From Dipteronia dyeriana (Eukaryota > Streptophyta > Magnoliopsida > Sapindales > Sapindaceae), in assembly GCA_032871835.1 (NCBI GenBank), contig CM065301.1, forward strand, positions 13,967,291 to 14,031,290: DNA of 64,000 nt, in the 5' to 3' direction. This document shows, piece by piece, positions 9,940-22,269 of the stretch (position 1 is the stretch's first letter; every line of letters begins with the position of its first letter). Position numbers and translations under genes: made by a program. The notes under the pieces were generated by a model. That model was given only the letters and a program-made list of their open reading frames with translations. It was not told where the DNA came from and searched no databases.

Positions 9940-12900
9940 TGGAGATTGTAAGTTCCTTATATTTTTTATTGGCTTATTTCGTTGACAAACCACAATTGAG
10001 GTTTATCTTGTAAGGGTAGATTAAACCTTCATTGTGTATATTAAAGCTTCAAAGGAAATCTATAGACCTCAAGCTAAAGAGCACTTGGTATATAACTTTT
10101 GCTTAACTCTTTGAAGAGATATAATTGCATATACACACTACTTCATGCATGCCTTACACATCTTGCATTTGTATTTTGCACTTTTATATGTGAGGGTTCT
10201 TTACACTTCTCACTTATGCATCTTGTTGAGATGCTTAAAGTGTGGTTGTGTTCTTTATTTTCATTTTCCGTTGGCTGATCGAAAACGTCCACTCATGTAT
10301 AATGGTGTGCTTGTCTTAACGCGTTGGGAGACATCCTCTTGGCCTCTATTGCATGGGTAATACACAGGTCCCTACTCATGCACTACCCGTGCATTAATGC
10401 CTGGTTAGACTCGGGTCTCTTGTGTATGGGTAGTTCGCGGGTCTCTCTCGCACAGTACTCGTACACTGATGCTTGGTTGGTTCTCGGGTCTCTTTTATGT
10501 AGGTAGTGTGTAGGTCCCAACCAGTGCACTACTAGCACAATCTCTCTATTGTGTTTGTGTTGTGTCGGTGCATAGGTACCATAACTGTACGGGTACCATA
10601 CTTGTGCAGTAACCCACGCACTGCGTTATTTTGGCTGTTTTAAATTGTATCTTTCCAAAATGTCGTCGCTTCACTTTGACCTTATATATATATATATAGT
10701 TTTCTTCTCCCTTGTCTTTTTTTTGTCAGTTCAAAATTAATTCTTTGAGAGAGAAAGTGAATGTTAAGAGAGAGAGACTCCCAAGAACTCACATTTAACC
10801 AAATACAAACCATATGTGCATCTAGCATATTTTGTTCATCATCTACTCATAGGTCTTCATGTTTTCACATCTATGTAAGTTGAACATGCCCCAGAACTTA
10901 TAATTTCATTATTTGTTCATCTTTGACGAGAGTTAGCAATTATTTTATTGATTAATTGTATGTTTCTTTGGTTAAGCATGTTTTGAATATGTTTGTGAGT
11001 TTGGTTTATTGGTTGAGATTGTGATCAAGCCACGATAACATTAGATTTTGGTGCCCCCTTCCTATGTTTATTGCTAAATTCTCAGGAAAAATCAAGTGTT
11101 TGATGGCTCCATTGAGTGTTTTGATAGGTTTTATTACCAAAGGCATAATGGGGCGAAAAGAATTGAAGTTGGGATCCAAGAAGGCTCAAAACGGGAAGCT
11201 AAAGTAAGAAGAGTCGGATTGTCACGTCGAGGATTGTCACCTGGACAAACGCGATGAAGCAAGCGATAACAATTCTCACTTCTTAAGCGTCGTTGATGTC
11301 ACATGAAGGAAAAAGAACATATTTAAAGGCGGACCATCACGTCGATGGTTATCGTCTAAACAAACGTGATAAAACAAACAACAACAACTCTCGCATATTA
11401 AGTGTCGCTTAAACTGTTGCTCAATCAACACGTGGATGCAAGAAGAATGAAATGCCACGCCAATGTGTCGTTAGGGCTTCAGCGACACTAAACGACATGA
11501 CATCACATTGGCATGCATCTCTATGTTGATTTCTTGACTTGGATCTCATATGAATACTCTTTATAACCATGGTGATATAAGATTGGCCAGACAAGAATAT
11601 CCACCCAGTAGCCTTTTCACATTCCCATCACCATCCTTACCTACCTACACACTCATATAACTACCACTCATCATTAGAGCTTGGGAGGCAAGAAGAGGAA
11701 GCTTACAAGATAAGAAGCCTTAAATGACCAATTTGGGTTTTTTCTTTAACTCTTCTATGTTTTCTTTAACTTTCTTGATGTGTAACTAAACTCCTAAGCT
11801 AGGGGATTGATGTGACCAATTGAACAATATATGTAATCCTTAGTCTAATATTTTATTCAATTCATTATTAGTCTCTTTTATTGAAATATTCGCTCTAATT
11901 CCCTACGTCATATTCAATTGTGACCTTAGTGAATTTGTGTGTTGGGTTTACTTTATACATGAGGTTGAGGATTAAATGTGGGTGACCATCCCATTTTAAC
12001 CTTTGCCATAAGCTTAATAATTGAGATAATTTTCATATGCATGACCTTGCTATGTTTAATTAGGCTTAGAGTTTTAATTAAAATTGGTTCTAACCTTTCC
12101 TCATTACATGACCTTGTGTGAGTTTTGGGAAGGACAAAGTACTTTATATGTTATCCTCAACAAGCCTTGATAGTTGGATTGAAGAGCCTTAATGAGATTT
12201 ATGGGTTGCATTGAATGGTTCAAGTAGGTCACATTGATTTCCTAGCGTTTCTCTGATTAGTCATCTTTTGTGTGTTTTTGTGTTAACTTGGTTTATCACT
12301 TTTGCAAAAGTTAGTTAATTAATCATCTTTTTCAAACAAGCATTATGCCATTTAGTTTTCACACACTTAGATTAGGATTTGATTAGATTAATTAGTGTTC
12401 AACTATTAGAATCACCAATCCCAATGAACGAACTTTTCTTTTAAATTGAATATAAGTAAAATACTGCAATCAGATTGATTGTTCGTTGATAGCTAGCATT
12501 TACGATCATTTGTCCTCTAGCTAAATCTTCTTGCTTATCATTAAGATATTGATATCTAAGATTTGTGCTTATTGCCATATTCATATCTCAAAATGCTTAG
12601 CATTAATTGCATGTTATAATATTTTTACATATTTACTTGAGTTGTTTATTCTCTTCATTTATTGTTATGCTTTGTGACTAGGTGGTTTAGTGCACAAGGT
12701 ACGTGTTGGTCTAGGATCACTATTAAAGGTTCGTTGGGTAGAGTAAAAAGATTAGTGGTCAAGAATGGTGTGACTTGAGATCAATATAGGATGTAAACTT
12801 TCATTCAAATAGTAGATTTTGAGAACCATATATGGCTAGAAGGATAGCCCGTGAGTTTTGTCCAATTGGATGGTTTCTCACATAAAACAACTTGTCTGTT

Positions 12901-13050
12901 TTTATTATTTTTCAACATTTTATTGTTATTTGAATGCTTGTTAATGCGGGGTAGTTTTCGTTAACTTTGATTAAAATTTGGTAATCGATCAATTAAAACC
13001 TATTCACCCCCTCTAGGTTGTTTAGATAGAAGCTTAGTTGTTATTTCAGT
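9940..13050 (+). repeat. LTR-derived relics inside the CACTA region
   Basis: 9970-10140 resembles, in inverted orientation, 20640-20850 (shared phrases CTTATTTCGTT.ACAAACCACA and TTGTAAGGGTAGATTA). 12480-13030 resembles 20955-21685 in direct orientation (CTAGCATTTA..., CCTCTAGCTAA, and a tail of TTGGTAAT..ATCAATTAA and an acidic/C-rich CCTATTCACCCCCTCTAGG). The tail is typical of the end of SIRE-type copia LTRs. 10340-10620 contains loosely repeated ~100-bp units around CACTACCCGTGCATTAATGC and CTCGGGTCTC. No coding sequence is visible between. Confidence 0.45.
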
Positions 13051-13071
13051 GGTGCAACCATAAATGATGAT

Positions 13072-15335
13072 ATGATTGAGATGATAATTGAAGCAATAGG
13101 TTTTCCAAATATAAGTAGTAGTCTGGGGAGTGATCATTCATCTCGAAATAAGCATGGCGAGGGCACAAATGAGGAAACAACTAAATTTTTTAAACTTCTT
13201 CAAGATGCAAAATCTCCTTCATATCTTGGGTGTGAGAAGTTTACAAAACTATCCTTCATCGTTCGGTTGTTACACTTAAAAGTGTTGAGTGGATGGATAA
13301 ATAAATCTTTCACATTATTATTAGAATTTTTGAAGGAAGCTATACCTAGTGAACTAAAATTGCCTAGTTCAAACTATGATGCACAAAAAATTACTATTGA
13401 CTTAGGCTTCACATACAAGACATGGGATGCATATCCTAAAAGTTGTATGTTTTTTAAAAATGAGATGAAAACTTTGTTGCATGTGACATATGTGGCAAGT
13501 CTAGATACAAATAGAGCAAGAGAATACCGGTCAAACAAGTGAGGTATTTTCCATTGGTGCCTAGATTGCAAAGTTGTTTATGTCTTCTAAAACATGTTCA
13601 TTTATGAAGTGGCCTTTAGAGAGGCACACTGATGATGGTGTATGGAGACATCCTGTTGATAGTAGTGCATGGAAAGAATTTGATAAATAAACTTGGATTT
13701 TGCTTCAGATAGTCGTAATGTTAGGCTTTGATTAGCTTTTGATGGTTTTCATCCATTAAGAGCAATATCCATAGCTCATAGCACATAGCTTGTTGTTCTC
13801 ATCCCTTATAGCTTGCCACCTTGGATGTACATGAAACAACTTTTCTTTATGTTATCTTTGCTCATCGATAGCCCAAAGAGACCGGTAATAGGATTGATGT
13901 TTATTTACAACCTTGATTGAAGAGTTAAAGGAATTGTAGCATGAAGGTGTGTTGACTTATGATGCATTAAGCAACAAAATGTTCAAACTACATGCAACAT
14001 TGATATAGACTATCAATGACTTTCCTGCTTTTGGTAACTTATCAGATTGGAGTAATAGAGGTGAGAAAATGAGTCCTTGTTGCAACCGAAACACCAATCT
14101 CATTGGTCATCACATGGTAGGAAATATTGTTACATAGGTCATTGTCAATTCTTGCCTATAACCTATAAATTTCTAAAAGATAAGGTGTCTTTTGATGGCA
14201 CAAGAGAATTGGGACATGCACCTAGTCGATTATATGGATCTATTTTAAAAAGACAAATGGATGGCATACTTACTGAGTATAAAAAGGAAGACTTAAAGAA
14301 GAGGAATATGGATGAGATGGAGAAAAAGAAAAAGGATGAGATGGAGGAGAGCAATGATAAGACTATTTGGAAGAAAAAAAAACAATTTCTTTGAATTGCC
14401 TTATTGGGAGAACAATTTAATTTGTCATAACCTTGATGTTATACATATTGAGAAGAACGTCTTTGATAATATACTTTGGACATTGTTAGGTGTTGTTGGA
14501 AAATCAAAAGAAAAATTGAAGGCCCGTTGTGATTTTGAAGATTTGTGACTTAGAAAGCCGTTACATTCTCAACAATAAGGTGCTACACAAGTATATTTAC
14601 CTCCCGCATGTTTTATAATGATTAAAGTTAACAAAGATGTATTCGTTAAAGTGTTGAAGAGTGTGAAAGTTCCTGATGGTTATGCATCAAACATCTCTCG
14701 ATGTGTGCGTATGAAAGAGCATACCATTTTCGGTCTTAAAAGCCATGACAGTCATATTAATGCAACAACTTTCTTTGGCTGCTCATAGAGCATTCATTAC
14801 CTATGAATGTTGTGGAAGCACTGATAGAACTACCTAACTTCTTCAGGCAATTGTGCTCAAAAGTAAATTTAACTTCTGATTTTGAAAATATTCGAGATTA
14901 AATTGTGTTGACATTATGTCACCTTGATAAGATCTTTCCAATGTCATTCTAGCTGAAGAGGCATTGACTGCTAGATCAGTATAATTTTGGAGGATATATC
15001 TCATTGATAGGTGTGTTACCATATTGTATTGTTTTCTTTCTTCACTGTAACATTATTTGTTCAACTTTTATTATAGATAACTATATACACTTAAACATTA
15101 TGTGTGTAATCAAGCACATCTAGAGGCTTCAATTGCTAAAGGATACTTGATGGAAGAATGCACTAATTTTTGTTCAAGATACCTCAATGATGTGGAAACC
15201 AAATGGAATCGTCCATCTCGAATTTATGATAGGTTTAATAAAATAAAAGGAGTCAGAGTACATCTTGATGAGATTACTTGGGCAAGCAAGTATGTGCTAG
15301 TCAACTCTGATGTTGTCATGCCATTTCGAGAGTAA
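13072..15335 (+). pseudogene. CACTA transposase TNP2, copy 1 (broken)
   Basis: The N-terminal block (13072-13542, 156 residues) matches the TNP2 start: F-x-KLLQDAKSPSYLGCEKFTKLSFIVRLLHLK, a leucine-rich helix, then TWDAYPKSCMFFKNEM, where the family has CPNDC-type cysteines. 13600-14060 holds the TNP2 core with many stops and frame changes (e.g. DDGVWRHPVDSSAWKEF, then LQPLIEELKEL-like and TINDFPAFGN). 14390-14548 is LPYW...ICHNLDVIHIEKNVFDN, typical of the segment before DUF4218. 15102-15335 is a DUF4218-like tail (HLEASIAKGYLMEECTNFCSRY). At least eight frame breaks or stops are evident, so it is inactive. No DUF4216 follows before copy 2 begins. Confidence 0.8.
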
Positions 15336-15429
15336 GTCACTTATTATTAACCAATATTATAGTATAATTTAATTAAATCACTTAAATATGGTTATATCAA
15401 CTATAGTAAGCATTTTGTGACACTCCAAA

Positions 15430-18400
15430 GAGAAATGCCTCGTACGGCTCATATCCATATTCAGAAAATCATTTGTATGATTGTTGTGCTAAATACAACA
15501 ATTTGTTTGTTATTGTAGCTTTATACAAACATAAAGCTACACATGGTCTCTCTCAGATAAGGGTTTTGATGAACTTCTTAGGATCCTTCGAGACATGTTA
15601 CTAGAAAATAATGTCCTTTTCAAATCATTATACTCCACCAAAAAGTTACTTAAAGTCTTTGATTTATGATATGAGAAAATTCATGCATGCATTAATGATT
15701 GTTATCTATTTAGAAAAGAATTGGAACATCATGAAGAATGTCCAACATGCCATGAATCCCAATGGAAAGTAAACGAAAAAACTATGCATATCTACGGTGG
15801 AGTTCCTGCCAAAATACTTAGATACTTTCCAATAATACAAAGATTTAACAGAATGTTTAGAGAACCTGAAATGGACAAAGACTTGACATGGCACTCTACC
15901 CATACAAGTAAAGATGGAAAGATGTGTCACCCTATAGATTTACCCACATAGGAGACTATAGACAATATTTGGCCATGTTTTGCTTTAGATCCATGCAAAT
16001 TAAGGCTAGGTTTGGCTGCAAATGGATTTAATCCATTTAGAAACCTAAGCTCAACACATAGTACTTGGCCAGTGGTGCTTGTTACTTACAATCTTCCCTC
16101 ATGGAAATGCATGTCAAATGAAAATTTGATGTTAACACTGTTGATTCCAAGGCCAAAGCAACCAGGGAATGATATTGATGTGTACTTGCAACCACTAATA
16201 GAAGATTTGATAGAGTTATGGGATGAAGGTGTAGAAGTATATGATGCATCTAAAAATTCTACCTTTAACTCGAATGCGGTTTTAATATGGACCATAAATG
16301 ATTTTTCGGCATATAGAAACTTGACAGGGTGTTGTTTGCAACATAAATATGATTTCCCAACATATGGGTTAAAGACATGTTCCCAAAGATTGACGTTTAG
16401 TAATAAGAATGTGTATATGGGTCATAGGAGATTTCATCCAATGAATCATACCTTTCGAAAAAAAACAAGTCATGGTTCAATGAGGAAGAAGAAACGGGAG
16501 AAAAGCCTCGGATAATTTCTAGCGATGAAGTTCTACTTGCATTTGCAGAAGTTGAAAATGATTAGGAAAAAAAATGGGGAAAAAGAAAAAAAGAAGTATA
16601 CCTATGTGGAAAAAAGATCAATATTCTTTGATCTACCATATTGGAGGGTAATTCCTTCATTTCAAAAGAAACCTATTTATTTTATGATGTTATCACTTTT
16701 CATAAACTAATTATATAACTTGAATGATTTAAAATGAAAGAATTATGTTTGCATCATAATTTAGTTGTGATGCACATTGAAAAAAATATATGAGAGTCTC
16801 GTTGGCACCTTATTGAACATGAATGGAAAATAAAAGATGGTGTTAATTCTCGTAGAGATTTACAAGTCTTAGGTATAAGCATGAGCTTCATGTGAAAGAC
16901 AACTATTTTGCAGCCGGTTGTTTAACATAAAAATGCCTAATGGTTACTGTTCAAACATTAGCAACTGTATTTCTTTGAGTGATTGTAAGGTAATTGGTCT
17001 CAAGTCTTATGACTTTCATGTTTTATTGCAATAATTGTTAGCACTAGCACTACAGGGTCTCTTGCCGAAAGGGCCGAGAGTAGCCATACTTCGGTTGCGT
17101 TCATTTTTTAATGACATTTGCCAAAAGAGTCATTGATCGACTTAAGTTAAAAGAATTAGAGGATGATGTTATAATGACTATATGCATGCTTGAAAGATAT
17201 TTCCCTTCTTCTTTGTTTAACATAATGGTTCATCCCACAATTCATTTAACGAGAGGCTAAATTATATGAACCGGTTCAATATCATTAGATGTACCCTTTT
17301 GAAAGGTAATCCCTTTACGAGCATAATATAATTTGAATTGATAGATATACCGTTGATAGGCAACAAATATACTTTGAATTTATGTATGTATATATGTTTA
17401 TAGGTTTATGAAGGTATTGAAAGGATGTGTAAGAAATTGGGCACGACCAGAAGGATGCATTGCAGAATGCTATTTAGCTGATGAATGCATGTCAATTTGT
17501 AGTAGGTATCTACCATAGGTAACAGATGTTGGTAGTAAGCATGGTAGAAATGAGGATGTTTTGTATGAAAATGTAGTAGATGGGCATCCAACTTCTGCTG
17601 GGATATCAATGATCATGTCTTCCGAGATGCTACAAATTGCATATCGATATATATATATTGTTTAATAGTGCAGAAGTGGAACCGTATATAAAGTGAGTAT
17701 GACTCTAGTTTTTGATAGCTTAAACACAAGCAAAGATTAATAATTTTTAGCTTAATATTGATATTGTTAACATTTTATTAGCATGCACCTTGAAGAGCTT
17801 CAACATTTAGATTCAAGTCTTGCAAGTAAACCTACTAGTCTACAAAGGAAGCATACTTCAACTTTCTCAACATGGTTAAAAGATAAGGTTTGTTTGCTCC
17901 TTTTAACATTTTATCCTTGATAAAATTACCCCTAATATCTTAAACCAATACACTTTAGACATAGGTCATTGATGAATCAAGTTGCTTGAACGTATCAAAC
18001 ACCTTAAAATGGCTCACATTTTGACCAATGATGCAAGTAACATCATATACAAGCTATGTTGTCAATGGAAAACGATATTGCACAATAGATAGTGAGAAAT
18101 CTACACAAGATAGTGGTGTTTCCCTTGAAGCAGAAACGATTTGCACAAACAATGCAAGAGAAGGCACTCAAGTTATCAAAAAGATGGTTTATTATGGGAT
18201 TCTAAAGGAAATTCTACTTTTAGACTTTTATCAATTTCGTGTCCCATTATTTAAATGTGATTAGGTGAGCATTGGAAGTGATGTTAAAGTTGAAGATGGG
18301 TTCACCCTAGTTAATCTTCATCCACGTGTAAATAAATTTGCTAGAGATCCTTTTATTTTAGCTTCGCAAGCAACACCAGCGTTTCACTCTAGGGAAAATG

Positions 18401-18615
18401 ATACATCTAATTGGTATGTAGTCTTAAAAGCACCTTCAGGAAGATTTCATGATTTAAAATTTTTTAAAGAGCATGCTTATATGACATCTACACCATTAGA
18501 TGTATCTCAACTTGACTCTAGTATTGATGATGATATACTCGAATTGATTGTGAGGATATGGTTGGACAAATTTAGTGTACTTTGTTGTAATTTTGTTTCA
18601 ATATTTTTGGTATAA
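15430..18615 (+). pseudogene. CACTA transposase TNP2, copy 2 with DUF4218 and DUF4216 (broken)
   Basis: It starts near 15430 with a cysteine-containing TNP2 N-terminus and CPTCHESQWKVN (zinc-ribbon-like) at ~15735-15770. The 15721-15951 and 16012-16515 frames give the TNP2 core: GVPAKILRYFPIIQRFNRMF, then DLTWHSTHTSKDGKMCHP, STHSTWPVVLVTYNLPSWKC, NDIDVYLQPLIEDLIELW and MGHRRFHP. A degraded DUF4218 segment follows (16600-17690; HIEKN at ~16780, CIAECYLADECMSICSRY at 17455-17510). A DUF4216 segment lies at 18028-18615 (YYGILKEILLLDFYQFRVPLFKC, then DPFILASQATPAFHSREND and NWYVVLKAPSGR). The order TNP2-DUF4218-DUF4216 is that of complete CACTA transposases. Several stops, and one TAG between 18028-18264 and 18265-18615, make it a pseudogene. 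Confidence 0.85.
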
Positions 18616-18922
18616 ATTTGCAAGTCTTTTAATGTTTCCATTCAATATTCTTGTTTAAATGCTACCATATTTTCATGATGATGTTTTCATACGAGTAAAT
18701 ACTTCATAGGTTTGAGTATAACAAATTTTCCTACATTAGCAAGTGTGTACATCAGTTGCTACAGGTACCAGATATTATTGAAGTTTTTGTGGGGCTTTAC
18801 ACTATCCTACACCTGCAGGTTTTGTGCAACTTTTGAAGGTATCATTTTTACTTATTTTATTTTACATTCTCTCTTCTCTTTCTTCTTTTGAATTTGATAC
18901 AATATATTTTGACATATTTTCA
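18616..18922. other. Intron-like spacer in CACTA
   Basis: AT-rich, with no domain; it separates the DUF4216 segment from the Transposase_24-like ORF. Confidence 0.4.
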
Positions 18923-20222
18923 GATGTCGACCGAAGAAACTACTAGTGCTACATCTTCAAGTGTCAATGAGAAAGGATAAAAAAAAAAGAAAAAGGAAGA
19001 GGCCGAAACAAAATGGATTTAAATAAAATTGCAAAGGCAAAGGAAGATGGTATTCGTTTTAAAAATTTGAGACAACCAATTGGAAAATCGTCAATACCAT
19101 TAAGTACAACTTATGGAGCTGTTGCCACTCAATTGGTACCGATTACTTATGAAACTTGGCCACATGTTCCAGATGTATTGAAAGATAGCTTGTGGGAGAC
19201 TACAAAGGTATGAACTTCAAACTTTTTTTTCCTTTAATTGAAAAAATATTTCTAATGTGGTTAAATCATAATACGGTTTTGCTTGGTTTGGTTTGGATGA
19301 AATAATATTAAAATAACATTTCTAATGCAGACTAGCTTTGGTTTGGATGAAATTGGTAAGAGTCACGTGCTTTCTTCAATGGGTTCTTCTTGGCAACAAT
19401 ATAAAATTAGGATATTAAAACAAATTAGAAGTATCCTTTCTGGTCTTGACGCAACCAGACAACTCCAACTGTTGAAGCCTAATAACGTTGTAGATGAAGA
19501 ATGGGATAAATTTGTCAAATTTTGATTGTCACCAGAATTTAATGTAAGCTTATTAAACTTGACCTTAAGAATGTATAGTATATCATATAAGCATTTGATT
19601 TATTTATTTAATTTTGTAGGTAATAAGTCAACATTATGCTGAGTTGACAAAGAAGAATGAAACCCCACAAACAACATGTCATAAAGGATTGGCACAATTA
19701 CGTGAAGAATTGGTAAAATTGTTTAAGATAAAAGTTTTTATATTCGTAGTTGTTTAAGTTAAATTTGACGATTAATAATAGAAAGAATGTTTTGAATTTT
19801 TCACAAAGGGAAGCAAAATTGGCTAGAAACAAGGATCCTAATGAAATGGATAGAGTCGAAACTTAGATCGCTGCACATAAGCATAAAGATGGAACACCAG
19901 TAAACGAAAATGTTGGCAAAATGATTGTATGATGGATAAATTGTTATATTTTACATTGTATAGTGAATTTATCTTTATTATATTTAATTGTTAGTTTTAT
20001 ATAATTATTATCTTGCCTGATATATAGGAAAAAATGGAGATTATTACAGATGGGCCGAAAACAATTACAGATGATGCTATAGCTCAAGTTATAGAAATTG
20101 AGCATCGAGGTCGAGTTCGAGGGCTCGGTTTTGGTGTAACAACAATAAAAGTACAGGCAGCTGTGGTTGGTAGAAAATCTACGATGCAACTTCAAGAAGA
20201 TATGAATACTCTTAACCAATAA
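18923..20222 (+). pseudogene. CACTA second protein, Transposase_24-like (Ptta/En/Spm), broken
   Basis: Pieces in order are: a short acidic/basic start at 18923 (MSTEETTSATSSS) with stops; 19013-19213 (LVPITYETWPHVPDVLKDSLWE); 19325-19525 (SSWQQYKIRILKQIRS ... EEWDKFVKF); 19620-19730 (QHYAELTKKNETPQTTCHKG); then, after AT-rich gaps, 20034-20222 (VIEIEHRGRVRGLGFGVTT, ending in a coiled-coil-like stretch). These are hallmarks of the PF03004 family carried as the second gene of plant CACTA elements, probably a DNA-binding accessory protein. Exon-like pieces separated by AT-rich gaps ending in AG suggest an originally spliced gene. Stops show it is no longer functional. Confidence 0.75.
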
Positions 20223-20319
20223 TTCATAGTATTGCAAACTACATTCTTAAATATGCTGGTAATGACAAATAATTTTTTTAGAACATCTCAAATTTGAAAT
20301 ATGCAAATGATTTTTTTAT

Positions 20320-21690
20320 TTTATTCTTTTCTAACTACATCTTAACTTCATCGCAGCGTGGACCGTTGTGCATGCAAGTGCACAGACCATGGTATAGACA
20401 ACATGGAATGGCTAGAAAAAACCGCGGTACGGACCGCTGAGCAGACAAGTGCACAGACTGCAGTCCCTGAAGGATGCCTCTTATGTGACCAACCACGGTT
20501 GTCTGCGGTGGGGATAGGTGTGTAGCCAGCAACCTACACTACAGTGAAGAGGAAAAACCTCTTTTCCAGGAAATTCAACACACAAACCGAGCAAGCAAGA
20601 GATAGGAATAGTAAGGCATATAAGAGAACAAATAAGCACTAATGCAAGATGATTAAAACATGCATGTGAGTGAGTGTGTGTATCTAAATCTCTTCAAAGG
20701 AAATTAAGAAAAGTGTTAAGAGATATACCTTGAAGTGCTCTTGAGTATGACATCGCCATCTGAGCTTGATCACGAACAATGGTTGGCCTAATCTACCCTT
20801 ACATAAATAATCTCCAAAATGTGGTTTGTTAACGAAATAAGTCAATCAACAACCGAGGGACTTACATCCAAGAATTCATTTTTAGTGCATATGATTTGTA
20901 GAAATCGTTTTGAATGTATTGTATTGAATGATGACATGATTGGGTTTGTTTGTGATACCTAGCATTTATGACATTATTGCCCTCTAGCTAAGTCTCTATG
21001 CTTTGCATTTAGACATTATTGTGTAGGACTCATTGATTGCATTTCTTGATTGCATGTATTGTCTTTGCCTTATTTTGACAACTTGTGTTCATTGGGCATT
21101 CTTGATAATTAGGTTGTTAGATTTGCATCTTAGTATCTAATTAAGCATTTAGTGTTTAGTCTTGCACTTTATTGCATTTAGAATATTGACATATATTCAC
21201 TTAGACTTTTAATTCTCTTCAATGAGTCAAAGTATTATGGCTTCTAGGTGAAGTTGCACAAGCAAGTGAAGCCTTGCAACCAAAGGTTGGTTGGCAAATC
21301 ATTGGTTACCAAGAGCCACTGTAGGCCCGTTGGGTAGATTAGAGGGTGTTCATGTCACTATTAATGGATCGAGGGATTAAACCAAGAGTGACGAGTGGTA
21401 GGGTCCATAGCCTGAGGTTATCGAGAGTGAGAGTCCGTGTATCATTTGAGGGCGTTACTTTATTTTCATGTAGTGGATTTTTTTTCTCAAGTGGCTAGCG
21501 TAGTTAGTCCCATGGTTTTTCCCGTTAGGAGGTTTTCCACTTAAAAATCAAGTGTTCTTTAATTTCTGCACTTTACTTGATTTTATTGTGTACTTGTTTG
21601 GGTTATATTGTTAACATTGACTAATCGAAAAAATTGGTAATAATCAATTAACAACTCATTCACCTCCTTATATGTTGTTTTAGACGCACT
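20320..21690. repeat. Mosaic LTR relic
   Basis: 20320-20880 carries, on the minus strand, sequence related to 9970-10140. It also has phrases such as ACCGCGGT and GACCGCTGAGCAGACAAGTGCAC, and a resembling stretch lies at 55160-55370. 20955-21685 is related in direct orientation to 12480-13030 and ends with CTCATTCACCTCC, a decayed copia-type LTR end. The two halves face different ways, so this is a rearranged mosaic and not a single solo LTR. Confidence 0.4.
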
Positions 21691-21726
21691 TTTATTTATT
21701 TTCATTTTCCAACGTAAATATGCATT

Positions 21727-22069
21727 TTGGGTTTCTAACTAGTGAAATATCAGCATATATATAGAGATTATGGATCCGCTTTATCAAAAAAAAATTAAGA
21801 AATGCATATTCTCATTTCCAATACAATTATTTAAAATCAAATATGTATCTATTTTTGACCAATCATCTTAAAACATTTATTTCACTCTTTTCTCATTTTT
21901 TTATTTTAAATCTAATATGTATCAATGTTTGACCAATCATCTTACAACATTTATCTTATTTTCTCTTATCTTTTATTTTACAATTAAAGGAGGTGTAGTA
22001 TTATTAGGGGAAAAAAGTTAGAAATTCTGGTCAGCATTTCTAGGAGAGTTTCTAAAGTTAGAAACCCAA
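21727..22069. mobile_element. MITE with perfect 14-bp terminal inverted repeats
   Basis: TTGGGTTTCTAACT at 21727-21740 and AGTTAGAAACCCAA at 22056-22069 are exact reverse complements and bound a 343-bp AT-rich, non-coding segment. Inside, a ~75-bp unit containing TTTGACCAATCATCTTA is repeated in direct orientation (around 21849 and 21923). I could not settle a target duplication. Confidence 0.6.
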
Positions 22070-22269
22070 CCTTAAATTCTCTAGAAAAAAAAAATTACCA
22101 CATCACCTTCAAAATCAAGTTAGATAATTACATTGGAGAAGTATTTTTTACCTCATTATGTAACTATCTTATATGGCACTCAATTTTCTCCAAATGCATA
22201 ATGACATTAGAGATGCTCTTATATCACCAAGTACCTCACATGGGCCCCATTTATATATAAATTCAATTA

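Larger units (their letters stand above)
7731..20222 (+). mobile_element. En/Spm (CACTA) transposon region, decayed, right end not found
   Basis: CACTACAAGAAAA at 7731 is the canonical left terminus of plant CACTA elements. Behind it are subterminal repeats and a leader rich in CCTAAACCCTAATTTTTCTC and CT runs. From 13072 onward come CACTA-type transposase sequences (two TNP2 regions with DUF4218 and DUF4216 segments) and a Transposase_24-like ORF, all on the plus strand, in the order usual for autonomous CACTA elements. I could not find the matching inverted end (TTTTCTTGTAGTG) to the right. LTR-derived and LINE-derived sequence at about 9000-13050 suggests several later insertions. Treating the left end and the transposases as one element is inference. 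Confidence 0.6.
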
